This document shows, in pieces, positions 7,974 through 15,548 of a stretch of 64,000 bases of DNA; the first letter of the stretch is position 1; each line of letters starts with the position of its first letter. This DNA comes from Microbacterium hydrothermale (GTDB lineage Bacteria; Actinomycetota; Actinomycetes; Actinomycetales; Microbacteriaceae): assembly GCF_004854025.1 (NCBI RefSeq), contig NZ_STGM01000002.1, positions 310,001 through 374,000 on the forward strand. The letters are read 5' to 3'. A program made the translations under genes and the position numbers. The notes under the pieces are model-generated. The model ran no database searches and was not told where the DNA came from. It saw nothing but the letters and a program-made list of their open reading frames with translations.

Positions 7974-9443
7974 TCAGCCGAAGAGGACGCGGATGATGCG
8001 GTCGACCACGCGGTCGGTGCGCGCCGAGCGCCGCATGCTCGTCAGGGTCAGCGAGGGGAAGAGCCGCCGCGTCACGGCCTTGGCGGAGGCGAACTCGCGC
8101 AGCCCGTCGGCCCCGTGGATGCGCCCGAACCCCGAGTCCCCCACGCCCCCGAAGGGCAGCGCGGGAACCGCGGCGAACGAGATCACCGAGTTGATCGCGA
8201 TCATCCCTCCCCGCAGGCGCAGAGCCAGTTCCCGCCCGCGTCGCCGCGAGAAGACGGCCCCCGACAGGCCGTAGCGCACGGCGTTGGCGCGCTCGATCGC
8301 CTCGTCCATGGAGGCCACGCGATTGACGACGAGGGTCGGCCCGAACGTCTCCTCGCGCACCGCGTCCGACGACTCGTCCACCCCCGTGAGCAGGACGGGC
8401 GGCACGACGGTGCCCGGCGGGGGCACGGAGCCGACCCGGATCGTGCCGCCGTGCGCCAGGGCGTCGGCGACGTGCGCGCGCACGACGTCGGCCTGGCGGG
8501 CCATCGTGAGCGGCCCGAGCCGCGCGTCGGCGTCCACGCCCGCTCGGAGCTCGCGCGTGCGCTCGACCACCGCCTCGAGGAAGCGGTCGTACACCCGCTC
8601 GTGCGCGTACACGCGCTCGATGCCGATGCACGTCTGCCCCGCGTTCGAGTACGCACCCCACACCGCCGCCTCCGCGGCGGCGTCGAGGTCGGCGTCCTCG
8701 TCGACGAGGAGCGCGTCCTTGCCTCCCGCCTCGATCACCACGGGCGTGAGCGTCTCGGCGCACGCCGCCATGACGAGCTTGCCGGTGGCGGTGGAGCCGG
8801 TGAAGGCGACCTTGCCGACCCCCGAACGGCACAGGGCGGCACCGGTCTCGCCCCGCCCCGTCACCACCGCGAACGCGTCGGGGTCGCCACCGGCGCGCAC
8901 GAACGAACGCCGGAGCCAGGCGCCGACCGCCGGGGTGTACTCGCTGGGTTTGAACACCACCGCGTTGCCGGCGGCGAGCGCGTAGGCGATCGATCCCATC
9001 GGCGTGAAGACGGGGTAGTTCCAGGGGCCGATGACCCCCACCACGCCGTAGGGGACGTACCCGACGCTCGCCGACTGGTTGATCATGAGCAGCCCCGGGC
9101 GCACCCGCCGTCGCCGCAGCGTCCGGCGGGCGTGGGTCGCCGCCCACGCCAGGTGGTCGAGGGCGAGCATGATCTCGAGCCGCGCGTCGCCGGCGGGTTT
9201 GCCCGTCTCGGCGCGCACGAGCGCGATGAGGTCGTCGAGGTGCGCGACGATGTCGCGACGCCACGCCCGGAGGGTGCGGCGGCGTCCGTCGAACCCCTGC
9301 CGCCCCCATCGGCTCGCGGCCGCACGCGCGCGCTCCACGGTCGCGGCGACCGCGTCGGCGTCGTCGACCGGGAAGGTCGCGACGATCCGCCCGTCGAGCG
9401 GGCTGAGCGAGTCGAACGTCGGCGTCGTCGTCATGGCATCCAT
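7974..9443 (-). CDS. Aldehyde dehydrogenase family protein
   Basis: 489-residue NAD(P)-dependent aldehyde dehydrogenase. From the ATG at 9443 the landmarks fall at WNYP 141-144, the nucleotide-binding FTGSTATG 214-221, general base Glu238 in IEAGGKD and nucleophile Cys272 in NAGQTC. The C-terminal part ends in basic, hydrophobic residues (SLTLTSMRRSARTDRVVDRIIRVLFG), as in the membrane-leaning fatty/aromatic aldehyde dehydrogenase branch. The start lies 2 bp after the aldolase stop with GGAG 8 nt upstream. It is the last gene of a kinase-aldolase-dehydrogenase operon, so the aldehyde freed by the aldolase is its likely substrate (inference). Confidence 0.9.
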   Translation of the reverse strand: MDAMTTTPTFDSLSPLDGRIVATFPVDDADAVAATVERARAAASRWGRQGFDGRRRTLRAWRRDIVAHLDDLIALVRAETGKPAGDARLEIMLALDHLAWAATHARRTLRRRRVRPGLLMINQSASVGYVPYGVVGVIGPWNYPVFTPMGSIAYALAAGNAVVFKPSEYTPAVGAWLRRSFVRAGGDPDAFAVVTGRGETGAALCRSGVGKVAFTGSTATGKLVMAACAETLTPVVIEAGGKDALLVDEDADLDAAAEAAVWGAYSNAGQTCIGIERVYAHERVYDRFLEAVVERTRELRAGVDADARLGPLTMARQADVVRAHVADALAHGGTIRVGSVPPPGTVVPPVLLTGVDESSDAVREETFGPTLVVNRVASMDEAIERANAVRYGLSGAVFSRRRGRELALRLRGGMIAINSVISFAAVPALPFGGVGDSGFGRIHGADGLREFASAKAVTRRLFPSLTLTSMRRSARTDRVVDRIIRVLFG

Positions 9444-9445
9444 CG

Positions 9446-10087
9446 TCACAGCTCCCGCGTGCGGCCGTACCCGGTCGACACCGCCGCGGCGACGACCTCG
9501 GCCTGCTGGGCGGCGGTCAGCTCGGCCGGTTCGCCCACCGCGCGCGCCCGCAGGTAGATGTCGCATGCCCACTCCAGCAGCGCCGTGTTGACCACGGCGT
9601 CGGCGAGGTCGCGACCGGTGGTGACCGCGCCGTGGTGGGCGAGGATCACCGCGTTCGCGCTCGCCAGGGCCGCACCGGTGCGCGCCGCGAGTTCGGGCGA
9701 GCCGAACACCGCGAACGGCACCACGTCCACTTCTCCGCCGAGCGAGAGCTGCTGGTAGTGCACGCACGGCAGGCGGTCGCTCACCAGCGACAGCGCGACC
9801 GCCGCCGGTGCGTGCGTGTGCACGACCGCGCCCACCGCGTCGTCGGCGTAGGCGGCGCGGTGCAGGTCGAGCTCCGAGCTGGGCGCGAGACGACCCGCGA
9901 CCACGCGCCGGTCGGCGTCGACGATCACGACGTCGTCGGCGACCGCGTCCGCGAAGACCACCCCGGTCGCCGTGATCGCGAGGCCGTCCGCGACGCGCAC
10001 GCTGACGTTTCCGGCGGTGCCTTTGACCAGCCCCTGCGCGGCGAGTGAGCGGCAGGTCGCGGCGACCGCCTCGCGCACGTCGGTCAT
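9446..10087 (-). CDS. Class II aldolase/adducin-family aldolase or epimerase
   Basis: 213-residue zinc enzyme of the FucA/AraD family, which cleaves or epimerises phosphorylated ketoses. Visible landmarks: phosphate-binding GNVS 26-29, PSSE 69-72 with the catalytic Glu position at 72, metal ligands His90 and His92 in HTHAP, and the third His at about 151-152 in AHHGAV. All match the layout of L-fuculose-1-phosphate aldolase. The ATG overlaps the kinase stop by 4 bp. Together with the kinase before it and the aldehyde dehydrogenase after it, this forms the same three-step set as fucose/rhamnose breakdown (kinase, aldolase, lactaldehyde oxidation). Confidence 0.88.
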   Translation of the reverse strand: MTDVREAVAATCRSLAAQGLVKGTAGNVSVRVADGLAITATGVVFADAVADDVVIVDADRRVVAGRLAPSSELDLHRAAYADDAVGAVVHTHAPAAVALSLVSDRLPCVHYQQLSLGGEVDVVPFAVFGSPELAARTGAALASANAVILAHHGAVTTGRDLADAVVNTALLEWACDIYLRARAVGEPAELTAAQQAEVVAAAVSTGYGRTREL

Positions 10088-11013
10088 CGGGCGACCTCGC
10101 GCAGCAGGGCGTCGACGGATGCCGCGTCGTAGTCGCCGTTCGAGGTTCCGACCCCCGCCACCACCTGGGCGGCGACGGCGGAGCCGAAGCGCGCCGCCTC
10201 GGTCGCCGACGCGCCGCGGAGGCGGGCGAAGACGAACCCCGCGGAGAACGCGTCGCCGCCGCCGCTGGTGTCGACGGGGTCGGCGGGCACGATCGGTACG
10301 CGGGTGAGGTCGTCGCCCTCGACGAGCACGATGTCGTCTCCCCCGTCGGTGACGGCCACGATGCGGGCCCCCGCGGCGCTCAGCGCGCGGGCGGCGGCGG
10401 GCAGGTCGGCGGCACCGTTCCATCCGCGCGCCTGTTCGGCGTTGGGCAGCACGTAGTCGGCGTGCGCGAGCAGCGGCTCGATGAGGGGGTAGAACGCCGG
10501 TTCGCCGCCGATGAGGAAGTCCAGCGACGTCGTCGCGCCGTTCTCCCGCGCGTGGTCGAGGATCTCGATGACGTTCTCGGGTCCGAGCAGCTCGGGGGCT
10601 CCGACGTGCACGTGGTCGGCGGCGGCGAGCGCGTCCCAGGGCACGACGTCGGCGGCGAGGGCGTTCGCCCCGACCACGTGCAGGGCGGGGCGCGAGCCGT
10701 CGGAGCGGATGGGCAGGACGGATGCAGAGGTGGGCAGGGCGTCGGTGCGCAGGTGCGTCACGTCGACCCCGGCGTCGTGGAGCAGTCCCCGCAGCACGCG
10801 GCCCGCCACGTCGTCGCCGACCGCTCCGCAGGTGGCGACGTGCGCGCCGAGTTTGGCGAGCACGAGAGCGGTGCCGCCCGCGGGACCGGCTGCCGACATC
10901 ACGATCTCGTCGACGAGGAGCGACCCCTGCGCCGGGGGGATCTCGTCGACGGGATGCACGATCGTGTCGAGCACGTGGGCTCCGAGCGTGACGATCTGGG
11001 GAGCGGCGTTCAT
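10084..11013 (-). CDS. PfkB-family carbohydrate kinase
   Basis: 309-residue ribokinase-family kinase. The N-terminal substrate region holds the GPAGGTALVLAKLG helix, and the PfkB C-terminal signature DTSGGGDAFSAGF (about residue 250) supplies the catalytic Asp and anion hole. The ATG at 11013 has GGAGG 7 nt upstream; in-frame starts further up would lie inside the operator. First gene of the kinase-aldolase-dehydrogenase operon. It probably phosphorylates a keto-sugar or polyol that the aldolase then splits. The exact sugar cannot be told from the sequence. Confidence 0.88.
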   Translation of the reverse strand: MNAAPQIVTLGAHVLDTIVHPVDEIPPAQGSLLVDEIVMSAAGPAGGTALVLAKLGAHVATCGAVGDDVAGRVLRGLLHDAGVDVTHLRTDALPTSASVLPIRSDGSRPALHVVGANALAADVVPWDALAAADHVHVGAPELLGPENVIEILDHARENGATTSLDFLIGGEPAFYPLIEPLLAHADYVLPNAEQARGWNGAADLPAAARALSAAGARIVAVTDGGDDIVLVEGDDLTRVPIVPADPVDTSGGGDAFSAGFVFARLRGASATEAARFGSAVAAQVVAGVGTSNGDYDAASVDALLREVAR

Positions 11014-11060
11014 CGTCGAACCTCCGGGTCGGGGCGCGGCGCGACGGCCCACGCCGAGTA

Positions 11061-11080
11061 AGTGGCACATTTGTACCACT
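11061..11080 (-). promoter_or_regulatory. GCACATTTGTAC site 3, palindrome over the -10 of the kinase operon
   Basis: AGTGGCACATTTGTACCACT is a 20-bp imperfect palindrome (8 of 9 arm positions pair) with the island core GCACA-WW-TGTAC at 11065-11076. On the minus strand a TTGTCG box and a TACAAA box lie 17 bp apart and the TACAAA is inside the palindrome, so a bound repressor would sit on the -10. It is about 50 bp before the kinase start. Confidence 0.7.
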
Positions 11081-11157
11081 TTCTCCCGTCGGCGACAACC
11101 ACGAGGACGGCCGCGGGGGCGCCCCGAGAGCGCCGACCGAGACCCCGGGGGCGTTCC

Positions 11158-11529
11158 TCAGCTGCGCGCGCGCCCGCCGCGACCGATCAGCACGCCGCCC
11201 CACGCCGCGGCAGTGCCCACGACGACGGTCGCCACGCCCCACCACAGCAGCGCGAGATCGGCCGACTCCACGGCGAGGGCGCTGTAGGTGGTGAAGCCGC
11301 CCAGCACACCCGTCCCGACGAACAGCTGCACGCGCTGCGCGCGCGAGGACTCCGGCATCCGGGCCCTCCATCCGAACAGGATGCCGATCGCGAACGCCCC
11401 CACGACGTTGATGAGCGGCACGAGAGCCGAGCCGAGGTCGGCGCCGAGCGCGAGCGTGAGCCCCGCGCGGACGGCCGTACCGATCGCCCCGCCCGCGGCG
11501 ACGAGGACCGCGTCACGCCACATGCTCAC
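11158..11529 (-). CDS. crcB: Fluoride efflux channel CrcB/Fluc, copy B
   Basis: 123-residue four-helix fluoride channel subunit. It shows GGAIGTAVRAGL in helix 1, NVVGAFAIGILFG in helix 2 and the central motif GVLGGFTTYS in helix 3. It differs enough from copy A to be its heteromeric partner. The GTG at 11529 lies 6 nt after TAGGGT (11536-11541, minus strand), so it is probably leaderless; an ATG at 11523 is the alternative. The block CACCCTACGCCGCC in front of it (plus strand) also precedes copy A. The island operon promoter lies just downstream. Confidence 0.9.
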   Translation of the reverse strand: MSMWRDAVLVAAGGAIGTAVRAGLTLALGADLGSALVPLINVVGAFAIGILFGWRARMPESSRAQRVQLFVGTGVLGGFTTYSALAVESADLALLWWGVATVVVGTAAAWGGVLIGRGGRARS

Positions 11530-11600
11530 CGCGCCACCCTACGCCGCCGTCCCGCCCCGCGTCCGGTCGGCGCCCGCCCGTGCCACGCACCCCGGCCGAA

Positions 11601-11649
11601 TGTCCACGACACCCGGACGGATTCCGAACGCGTCCGGGTGTCGTGGACA
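11601..11649. terminator. Long perfect hairpin downstream of topoisomerase IB
   Basis: Arms TGTCCACGACACCCGGACG (11601-11619) and its exact complement (11631-11649) form a 19-bp perfect stem with an 11-nt loop, 20 nt after the topoisomerase stop. There is no T-run, so it may be a terminator or a palindromic intergenic element. Confidence 0.6.
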
Positions 11650-11668
11650 CTCGATCGACGCAGCGGGC

Positions 11669-12634
11669 TCACTCCCCGAGGATGAGCCGCCGGATCGCGG
11701 CATCCTTCGACCCGCCGAGGTCCATCGTGCGCCCCCTGCGGTACAGCGCGAAGACGCGGGGGTCGATGTAGCTCGCCCGGGCGACCGCGGGAGTGTTGCC
11801 GAGCGCGTCGGCGGTGCACCGCACGGCCGCGAGTTCGACCTTCTTGCGCTCGTTCTTGCCCCCGACGGCCCCGGCCTTCGCGAGCGACTCGGCCGCGAGG
11901 ATCGTGCCCCGCAGCGTCCGGAAGTCCTTCGCGCTGAACGGCCCACCGGTGAGCGCGCGCACGTAGGCGTTCACATCCCCCGGCGTGAGGGGAACGCGCC
12001 GACGTCCGCGCCGGTAGCTCAGCAGCGCCGCGCGCGAGCGGCCGAGAGCGAGCTCCTCGATGAGGGCGGCCAGCTCGGCGTCGTGCACGCGCAGGTCGGC
12101 GCGCTTGCCGCTCTTCGCCGGGAACGACAGGCGGATGAGATCGCCCTCGACCGTGGCATCCCTGCGCTGGAGGGTCGTGAGGCCGCGACTGCCGTTCGTG
12201 ACGAAGTACCGCGCGTTCCCGACCCGGGGCGCGACGAGGTCGAGCAGGCGGAACGACACCGCCAGCACCCGCTCGCGGTCGATGTCGCTGCGGCGCAGCG
12301 ACTGCGTCACACGGGCGCGCGCCCGCGGCAGGGTCTCGGCGAGGTCGAGAGCGCGCGAGAACTTGCCCTTGTCCTGCCGCTTCGACCAGTCGGCGTGGTA
12401 CGTGTACTGGCGCCGCCCGGCTTCGTCGGTGCCGACGGCCTGGATGTGCGCGTTGGGCTCGCGCGCGATCCACACCTCGCGCCACGCCGGAGGGATGACG
12501 AGACCGCGCGCGCGTTCGGCGTCGCGCTCGGGCACGGCCGCCCCGGTGTGGTCGACGAAGCGGAAACCCGATCCGGAGCGCACCCGGCGATAGCCCGGGT
12601 CTTCGTAGGGCCGGACGCGGACGAGCCTCGCCAT
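11669..12634 (-). CDS. DNA topoisomerase IB (poxvirus type)
   Basis: 321-residue type IB topoisomerase that relaxes supercoils through a 3'-phosphotyrosine link. The N-terminal DNA-binding domain contains VIPPAWREVWIA and the HIQAVGTDEAGRRQYTYH stretch typical of the bacterial/poxvirus enzymes. The catalytic domain has conserved basic residues in FSAKDFRTLRGT, and the nucleophile is Tyr289 in ARASYIDPRVF. Length is normal for the small bacterial form. Very common in actinobacteria as an accessory enzyme. A small Rho-N/SAP-like protein gene lies just upstream, 5 bp away. Confidence 0.93.
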   Translation of the reverse strand: MARLVRVRPYEDPGYRRVRSGSGFRFVDHTGAAVPERDAERARGLVIPPAWREVWIAREPNAHIQAVGTDEAGRRQYTYHADWSKRQDKGKFSRALDLAETLPRARARVTQSLRRSDIDRERVLAVSFRLLDLVAPRVGNARYFVTNGSRGLTTLQRRDATVEGDLIRLSFPAKSGKRADLRVHDAELAALIEELALGRSRAALLSYRRGRRRVPLTPGDVNAYVRALTGGPFSAKDFRTLRGTILAAESLAKAGAVGGKNERKKVELAAVRCTADALGNTPAVARASYIDPRVFALYRRGRTMDLGGSKDAAIRRLILGE

Positions 12635-12639
12635 GCGCG

Positions 12640-12909
12640 TCAGTGCGAGCGGAGCATGTCGATCAGCTCCGCCTTCTTCTTGCCCGAGTAGCCGGTGATG
12701 CCGAGTTCCTTCGCGCGCTTCTTCAGCTCGTCGACGGTGCGGTCCTCGTAGTCCTCCGCGTGACCGCCCCTCTCGCCGACGGTGTCGCGCCCCTGCGCCG
12801 CGGCGGCGTTCGAGATGCGGGCCGCCTTCTCCTTCGAGTCGCCCTTCTTGCGCAGCTCCTCGTACATCTCGGGGTCTTTGAGGCTGCTGGACCCACGTCC
12901 CTGGGGCAT
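12640..12909 (-). CDS. Small protein with Rho N-terminal/SAP-like domain
   Basis: 89 residues. The first half is charged and flexible (MPQGRGSSSLKDPEMYEELRKKGDSKEKAA...), as in DUF7218-like plasmid-stabilisation/'Rho termination factor N-terminal domain' proteins. The second half, TVDELKKRAKELGITGYSGKKKAELIDML, is a clear Rho-N/SAP helix-turn-helix-like fold that usually binds nucleic acid. The start at 12909 has AAGGAG 6 nt upstream, while an upstream ATG in the same frame would add an arginine-rich leader with no site. Probably co-transcribed with topoisomerase IB. Role unproven. Confidence 0.82.
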   Translation of the reverse strand: MPQGRGSSSLKDPEMYEELRKKGDSKEKAARISNAAAAQGRDTVGERGGHAEDYEDRTVDELKKRAKELGITGYSGKKKAELIDMLRSH

Positions 12910-13149
12910 GATCGACTCCTTCCCGTCGCGGAGTCCGACGCTACGCCGCGGGCGCGGCGCCGCGCCCGCGGGTTGACATCCGCGCGGATAACAGCCGGTT
13001 TCACGCAGCGTCAACCCCACTGACCGCGGCCCTCGACGGTGACAGCGTGGACATCAGCCACCCGTTGCGCCGCCTGCTCGTCGCAGAGCGGAGCGGGTGG
13101 ATGACCTCGCCAGGTCCCGCGCTCCGGCGCGGGAAAGAAGGAGCCCCCC

Positions 13150-13314
13150 GTGAACATCTTCCTGATCATCATCATCGCCGCCGCGATCGTCATCGCCATC
13201 TTCAGCGGACTCGGCCAGGCGGCCAGCTTCTTGTTGTGGATCGCGATCATCGTCGGCCTCATCGCCCTCATCGTGCTGCTGTTCCGCCTCATCAGCGGTC
13301 GCAAGCCCGTCTGA
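13150..13314 (+). CDS. Small two-helix membrane protein (54 aa)
   Basis: GTG start at 13150 with GAAGGAG 6 nt upstream. The product MNIFLIIIIAAAIVIAIF... has two hydrophobic helices (about 3-18 and 25-46) joined by a short SGLGQAA turn and ends in a basic tail (RLISGRKPV). It stands alone, with a double hairpin downstream. The family is not recognised; it looks like one of the short stress-linked membrane peptides of actinobacteria. It is short enough to be missed by gene finders. Confidence 0.7.
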   Translation: MNIFLIIIIAAAIVIAIFSGLGQAASFLLWIAIIVGLIALIVLLFRLISGRKPV

Positions 13315-13380
13315 CCCCATCGAGCGGACGACGCGTTTCGGGTGCGCGTCGACCTCGATTCCCGGCGGGATCTCCCGCCC

Positions 13381-13415
13381 CGGATGCCACGTCCTCCTCG
13401 AGGGCGTGGCATCCG
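13381..13415. terminator. Hairpin built from inverted GGATGCC words
   Basis: CGGATGCCACG (13381-13391) pairs perfectly with CGTGGCATCCG (13405-13415) around a 13-nt loop and is followed by a T-rich stretch. Directly before it GGCGGGA-TC-TCCCGCC makes a second small stem. Likely terminator for the 54-residue gene. Confidence 0.6.
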
Positions 13416-13434
13416 TCGTCTTCGCCCGTCGCGA

Positions 13435-13457
13435 TCCCTTCGACAGGCTCAGGGACC
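13435..13457. repeat. Extragenic palindromic repeat of the TTCGACAGGCTCAGG type
   Basis: CCCTTCGACAGGCTCAGGGA followed by CC is a sequence I recognise as a widespread intergenic repeat in many high-GC bacteria. It forms a short stem (TCCCT/AGGGA). One copy noticed here, between the terminator and the DUF4097 promoter. Confidence 0.55.
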
Positions 13458-13510
13458 TCCGGGGGAGGCGCCGATCACGGGGCGGCTGAGCCCCCGGGCG
13501 CGCTCTCCTC

Positions 13511-13562
13511 TTGACGAACTCGAGATATATCGCGACACTCGACCCAACGCGATATATCGCGA
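13511..13562 (+). promoter_or_regulatory. Promoter with two GATATATCGCGA operators
   Basis: A TTGACG -35 box is at 13511-13516. The 12-mer GATATATCGCGA occurs at 13524-13535 and again at 13551-13562, 27 bp apart; the second lies in the 14-bp perfect palindrome CGCGATATATCGCG. The AT-rich cores stand out in this region. The gene pair downstream ends with a PadR regulator, the likely binder, so the unit is probably self-regulated. Confidence 0.65.
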
Positions 13563-13577
13563 GTGAGGAGACCCCAC

Positions 13578-14423
13578 ATGGAGAAATGGATCATCCATCC
13601 CGGCGAGACGCGCGTCATCGACGTCGCCGGACTGCGCGAGCTGAAGATCGGCCTCGTCGGCGGCCAGGTCGACGTGATCGCCCACGACGAGACCGACGCC
13701 CGCATCGAGGTGCACGGCGTCACGGTCAAGGATCTGCGCATCGAGATGGTCGAGGGCCGTCTCGAGATCGACCACCCTCAGCTGCGGTGGGACAACTTCC
13801 TCGAGGTGTTCCGCAACTTCGGCGCGGGTGGCCCCAAGGCCGAGATCAGCGTCGCCGTGCCGCGCACCGTCGCGCTGACCCTGGGGGTCGTGAGCGCCAG
13901 CGCCCTCGTGTCGGGCCTTCGCACCGACGTGCGCCTGAACACCGTGTCGGGCGACATCATCGTCGACGGCCTGGAGGGCGACGTCGACCTGAATGCCGTC
14001 TCCGGAGACCTCCAGGTGCGCGAGCTCGACGGCTCGCTGAGCGCCAACAGCGTCTCGGGCGACGTCGCCGCCACCGGCCGCATCGCCAAGGCGTCGATCG
14101 ACACCGTCTCGGGAGCGATGCTGGTCGACTCGAGCGGCGAGACCCAGTCGATCTCGCTGAACTCCGTCAGCGGCACCGCGACCATCCGCCTCGACCGCGC
14201 CCTCCCGGCGAACTACGTCTCGCGCTCGGTCAGCGGCCGCGTGCAGATCGACGGGATCGTGCGCTCCGGCAAGGGCCCCACCACCTACACGGGGTCGACG
14301 GGCACCCTCGCGGGGAGCTTCGTCGACGTGCGCGCCAACACCGTCTCGGGCGAGATCACCGTGCTGCGCCGCGGCATCTCGGGCCTGCGCCCCGAAGAAC
14401 TCGCCGGAGAGGAGGAGTGGTGA
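13578..14423 (+). CDS. DUF4097-family beta-strand repeat protein
   Basis: 281 residues. After an N-terminal segment, most of the protein is repeated beta-helix-like units built around NTVSGDI, NAVSGDL, NSVSGDV and DTVSGAM, the hallmark of the DUF4097 'putative adhesin' family. No signal peptide or membrane segment, so this member is cytoplasmic. The ATG at 13578 follows a GTGAGGAG stretch. It overlaps the PadR start by 1 bp. DUF4097 genes are often paired with PadR or anti-sigma-like regulators in envelope-stress units; that is a family trend, not proof of function here. Confidence 0.85.
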   Translation: MEKWIIHPGETRVIDVAGLRELKIGLVGGQVDVIAHDETDARIEVHGVTVKDLRIEMVEGRLEIDHPQLRWDNFLEVFRNFGAGGPKAEISVAVPRTVALTLGVVSASALVSGLRTDVRLNTVSGDIIVDGLEGDVDLNAVSGDLQVRELDGSLSANSVSGDVAATGRIAKASIDTVSGAMLVDSSGETQSISLNSVSGTATIRLDRALPANYVSRSVSGRVQIDGIVRSGKGPTTYTGSTGTLAGSFVDVRANTVSGEITVLRRGISGLRPEELAGEEEW

Positions 14424-15028
14424 TGAGCCCCGTCTTCTCGCACGGCGACCTCCGCCTGTACATCCTCAGCCTGCTCGACGAGGCACCCCGCCACGGCTAC
14501 GACCTCATGCAGGCCCTGTCGGAACGCACCGGCGGCACGTACTCCCCGTCGGCCGGAACGATCTACCCGCGCCTGTCGAAGCTCGAAGAAGAAGGCCTGG
14601 TGACCAAGACCGTCGACGGGCGCAAGACCGTCTACGAGATCACGGATGCCGGCCGCGCCGAGGTCGCGCAGCGCGCGGGCGACCTGGAGGGCATTCAGGC
14701 GGGGCTCGCCGACAGCGTGCGTCTGATCGCCGACGAGGTGCGCGGGAGCGTGCGGGATGCGATGCGGAGCCTCCGCGCCGACCTCGCGGCCGCCTCGCGC
14801 GAGGAACGCGAGCACGCCACCGCGACCCCCGCCGACGACGCCCGCGCGCGCAGCCGCGAGCAGCTGTCGCGGGCCGACGCGGCGATCACCGAGTTCCGCG
14901 GACGCGTGCGTTCGGAACTGCGCGCGCACGTCGCCCGCGGCGGCGAGCTGTCGGCATCCGGGGTCGACGGGATCGAGGAGGCGCTGCGCCGCGCCTCGGA
15001 CGCCGTCACCCACGCCCTGCGCGGGTAG
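14423..15028 (+). CDS. PadR-family transcriptional regulator
   Basis: 201 residues. The N-terminal winged helix is typical: LRLYILSLLDEAPRHGYDLM, then TYSPSAGTIYPRLSKLEEEGL and the wing VDGRKTVYEIT. A long helical C-terminal region rich in Arg, Glu and Ala follows, longer than in small PadR proteins and probably used for dimerisation. Ribosome site GGAGGAG 5 nt before the ATG at 14423; upstream GTG codons are possible alternatives. Translationally linked to the DUF4097 gene. Likely controls the shared promoter through the tandem GATATATCGCGA sites. Confidence 0.88.
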   Translation: MSPVFSHGDLRLYILSLLDEAPRHGYDLMQALSERTGGTYSPSAGTIYPRLSKLEEEGLVTKTVDGRKTVYEITDAGRAEVAQRAGDLEGIQAGLADSVRLIADEVRGSVRDAMRSLRADLAAASREEREHATATPADDARARSREQLSRADAAITEFRGRVRSELRAHVARGGELSASGVDGIEEALRRASDAVTHALRG

Positions 15029-15032
15029 GGCG

Positions 15033-15548
15033 TCACGCCCAGGGCAGCTCCTCGTCGGCGGCGGCCGGTTCTCCGAGCGGAACGACGAGGACCGGCCGGC
15101 GCTGCCGATGACTCAGCCGCGCGGCGACGGAACCGGTGAGGAATTCGCGGAACGACTCCCCGATGCCGCGCTTGCGGGTGCCCACCACGAGCAGGGCCGC
15201 GTCGACCTGATCGGCGAGCTGGATGAGGGCGAGTGCGGGGTCGCCGATCACCTGCCGGACGCTCCACTCGACGTCGTGGCCGGCGAGCGCCTCACCCGCC
15301 GCTCGGCGCACCTCGTCGAGCGCGGCCTTCGAGGCCGCACCCGCGACATCGACCGTCGAGGAGTGCACGTACCCGTCGGGATCCTCGAACGCGACGAAGC
15401 GCGTGGTGTCGACGTGGGCGACGATCAGCGGCGCCTTCGACAGCGCGGCGTAGCGGGCCGCCTCCCGCACGACCCGTGACGACTGTCCCGGAACGACACC
15501 GGCGATCACCGCGCCGGGCGCGGCTTCGGGGCGGGGCTGATCGGTCAT
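15033..15548 (-). CDS. Universal stress protein (UspA family)
   Basis: 171 residues with one Usp domain. The ATP-binding pattern is present near the C-terminus: VVGTRKRGIGESFREFLTGS (Gly-x2-Gly-x9-Gly-Ser), followed by VAARLSHRQRRPVLVVP. The opening VIAGVVPGQSS...VREAARYAA fits the family's first strand and helix. AGGAG lies 5 nt before the ATG at 15548. Convergent with the PadR gene, only 4 bp apart, and divergent from DUF3073. Role in general stress survival is a family inference. Confidence 0.9.
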   Translation of the reverse strand: MTDQPRPEAAPGAVIAGVVPGQSSRVVREAARYAALSKAPLIVAHVDTTRFVAFEDPDGYVHSSTVDVAGAASKAALDEVRRAAGEALAGHDVEWSVRQVIGDPALALIQLADQVDAALLVVGTRKRGIGESFREFLTGSVAARLSHRQRRPVLVVPLGEPAAADEELPWA

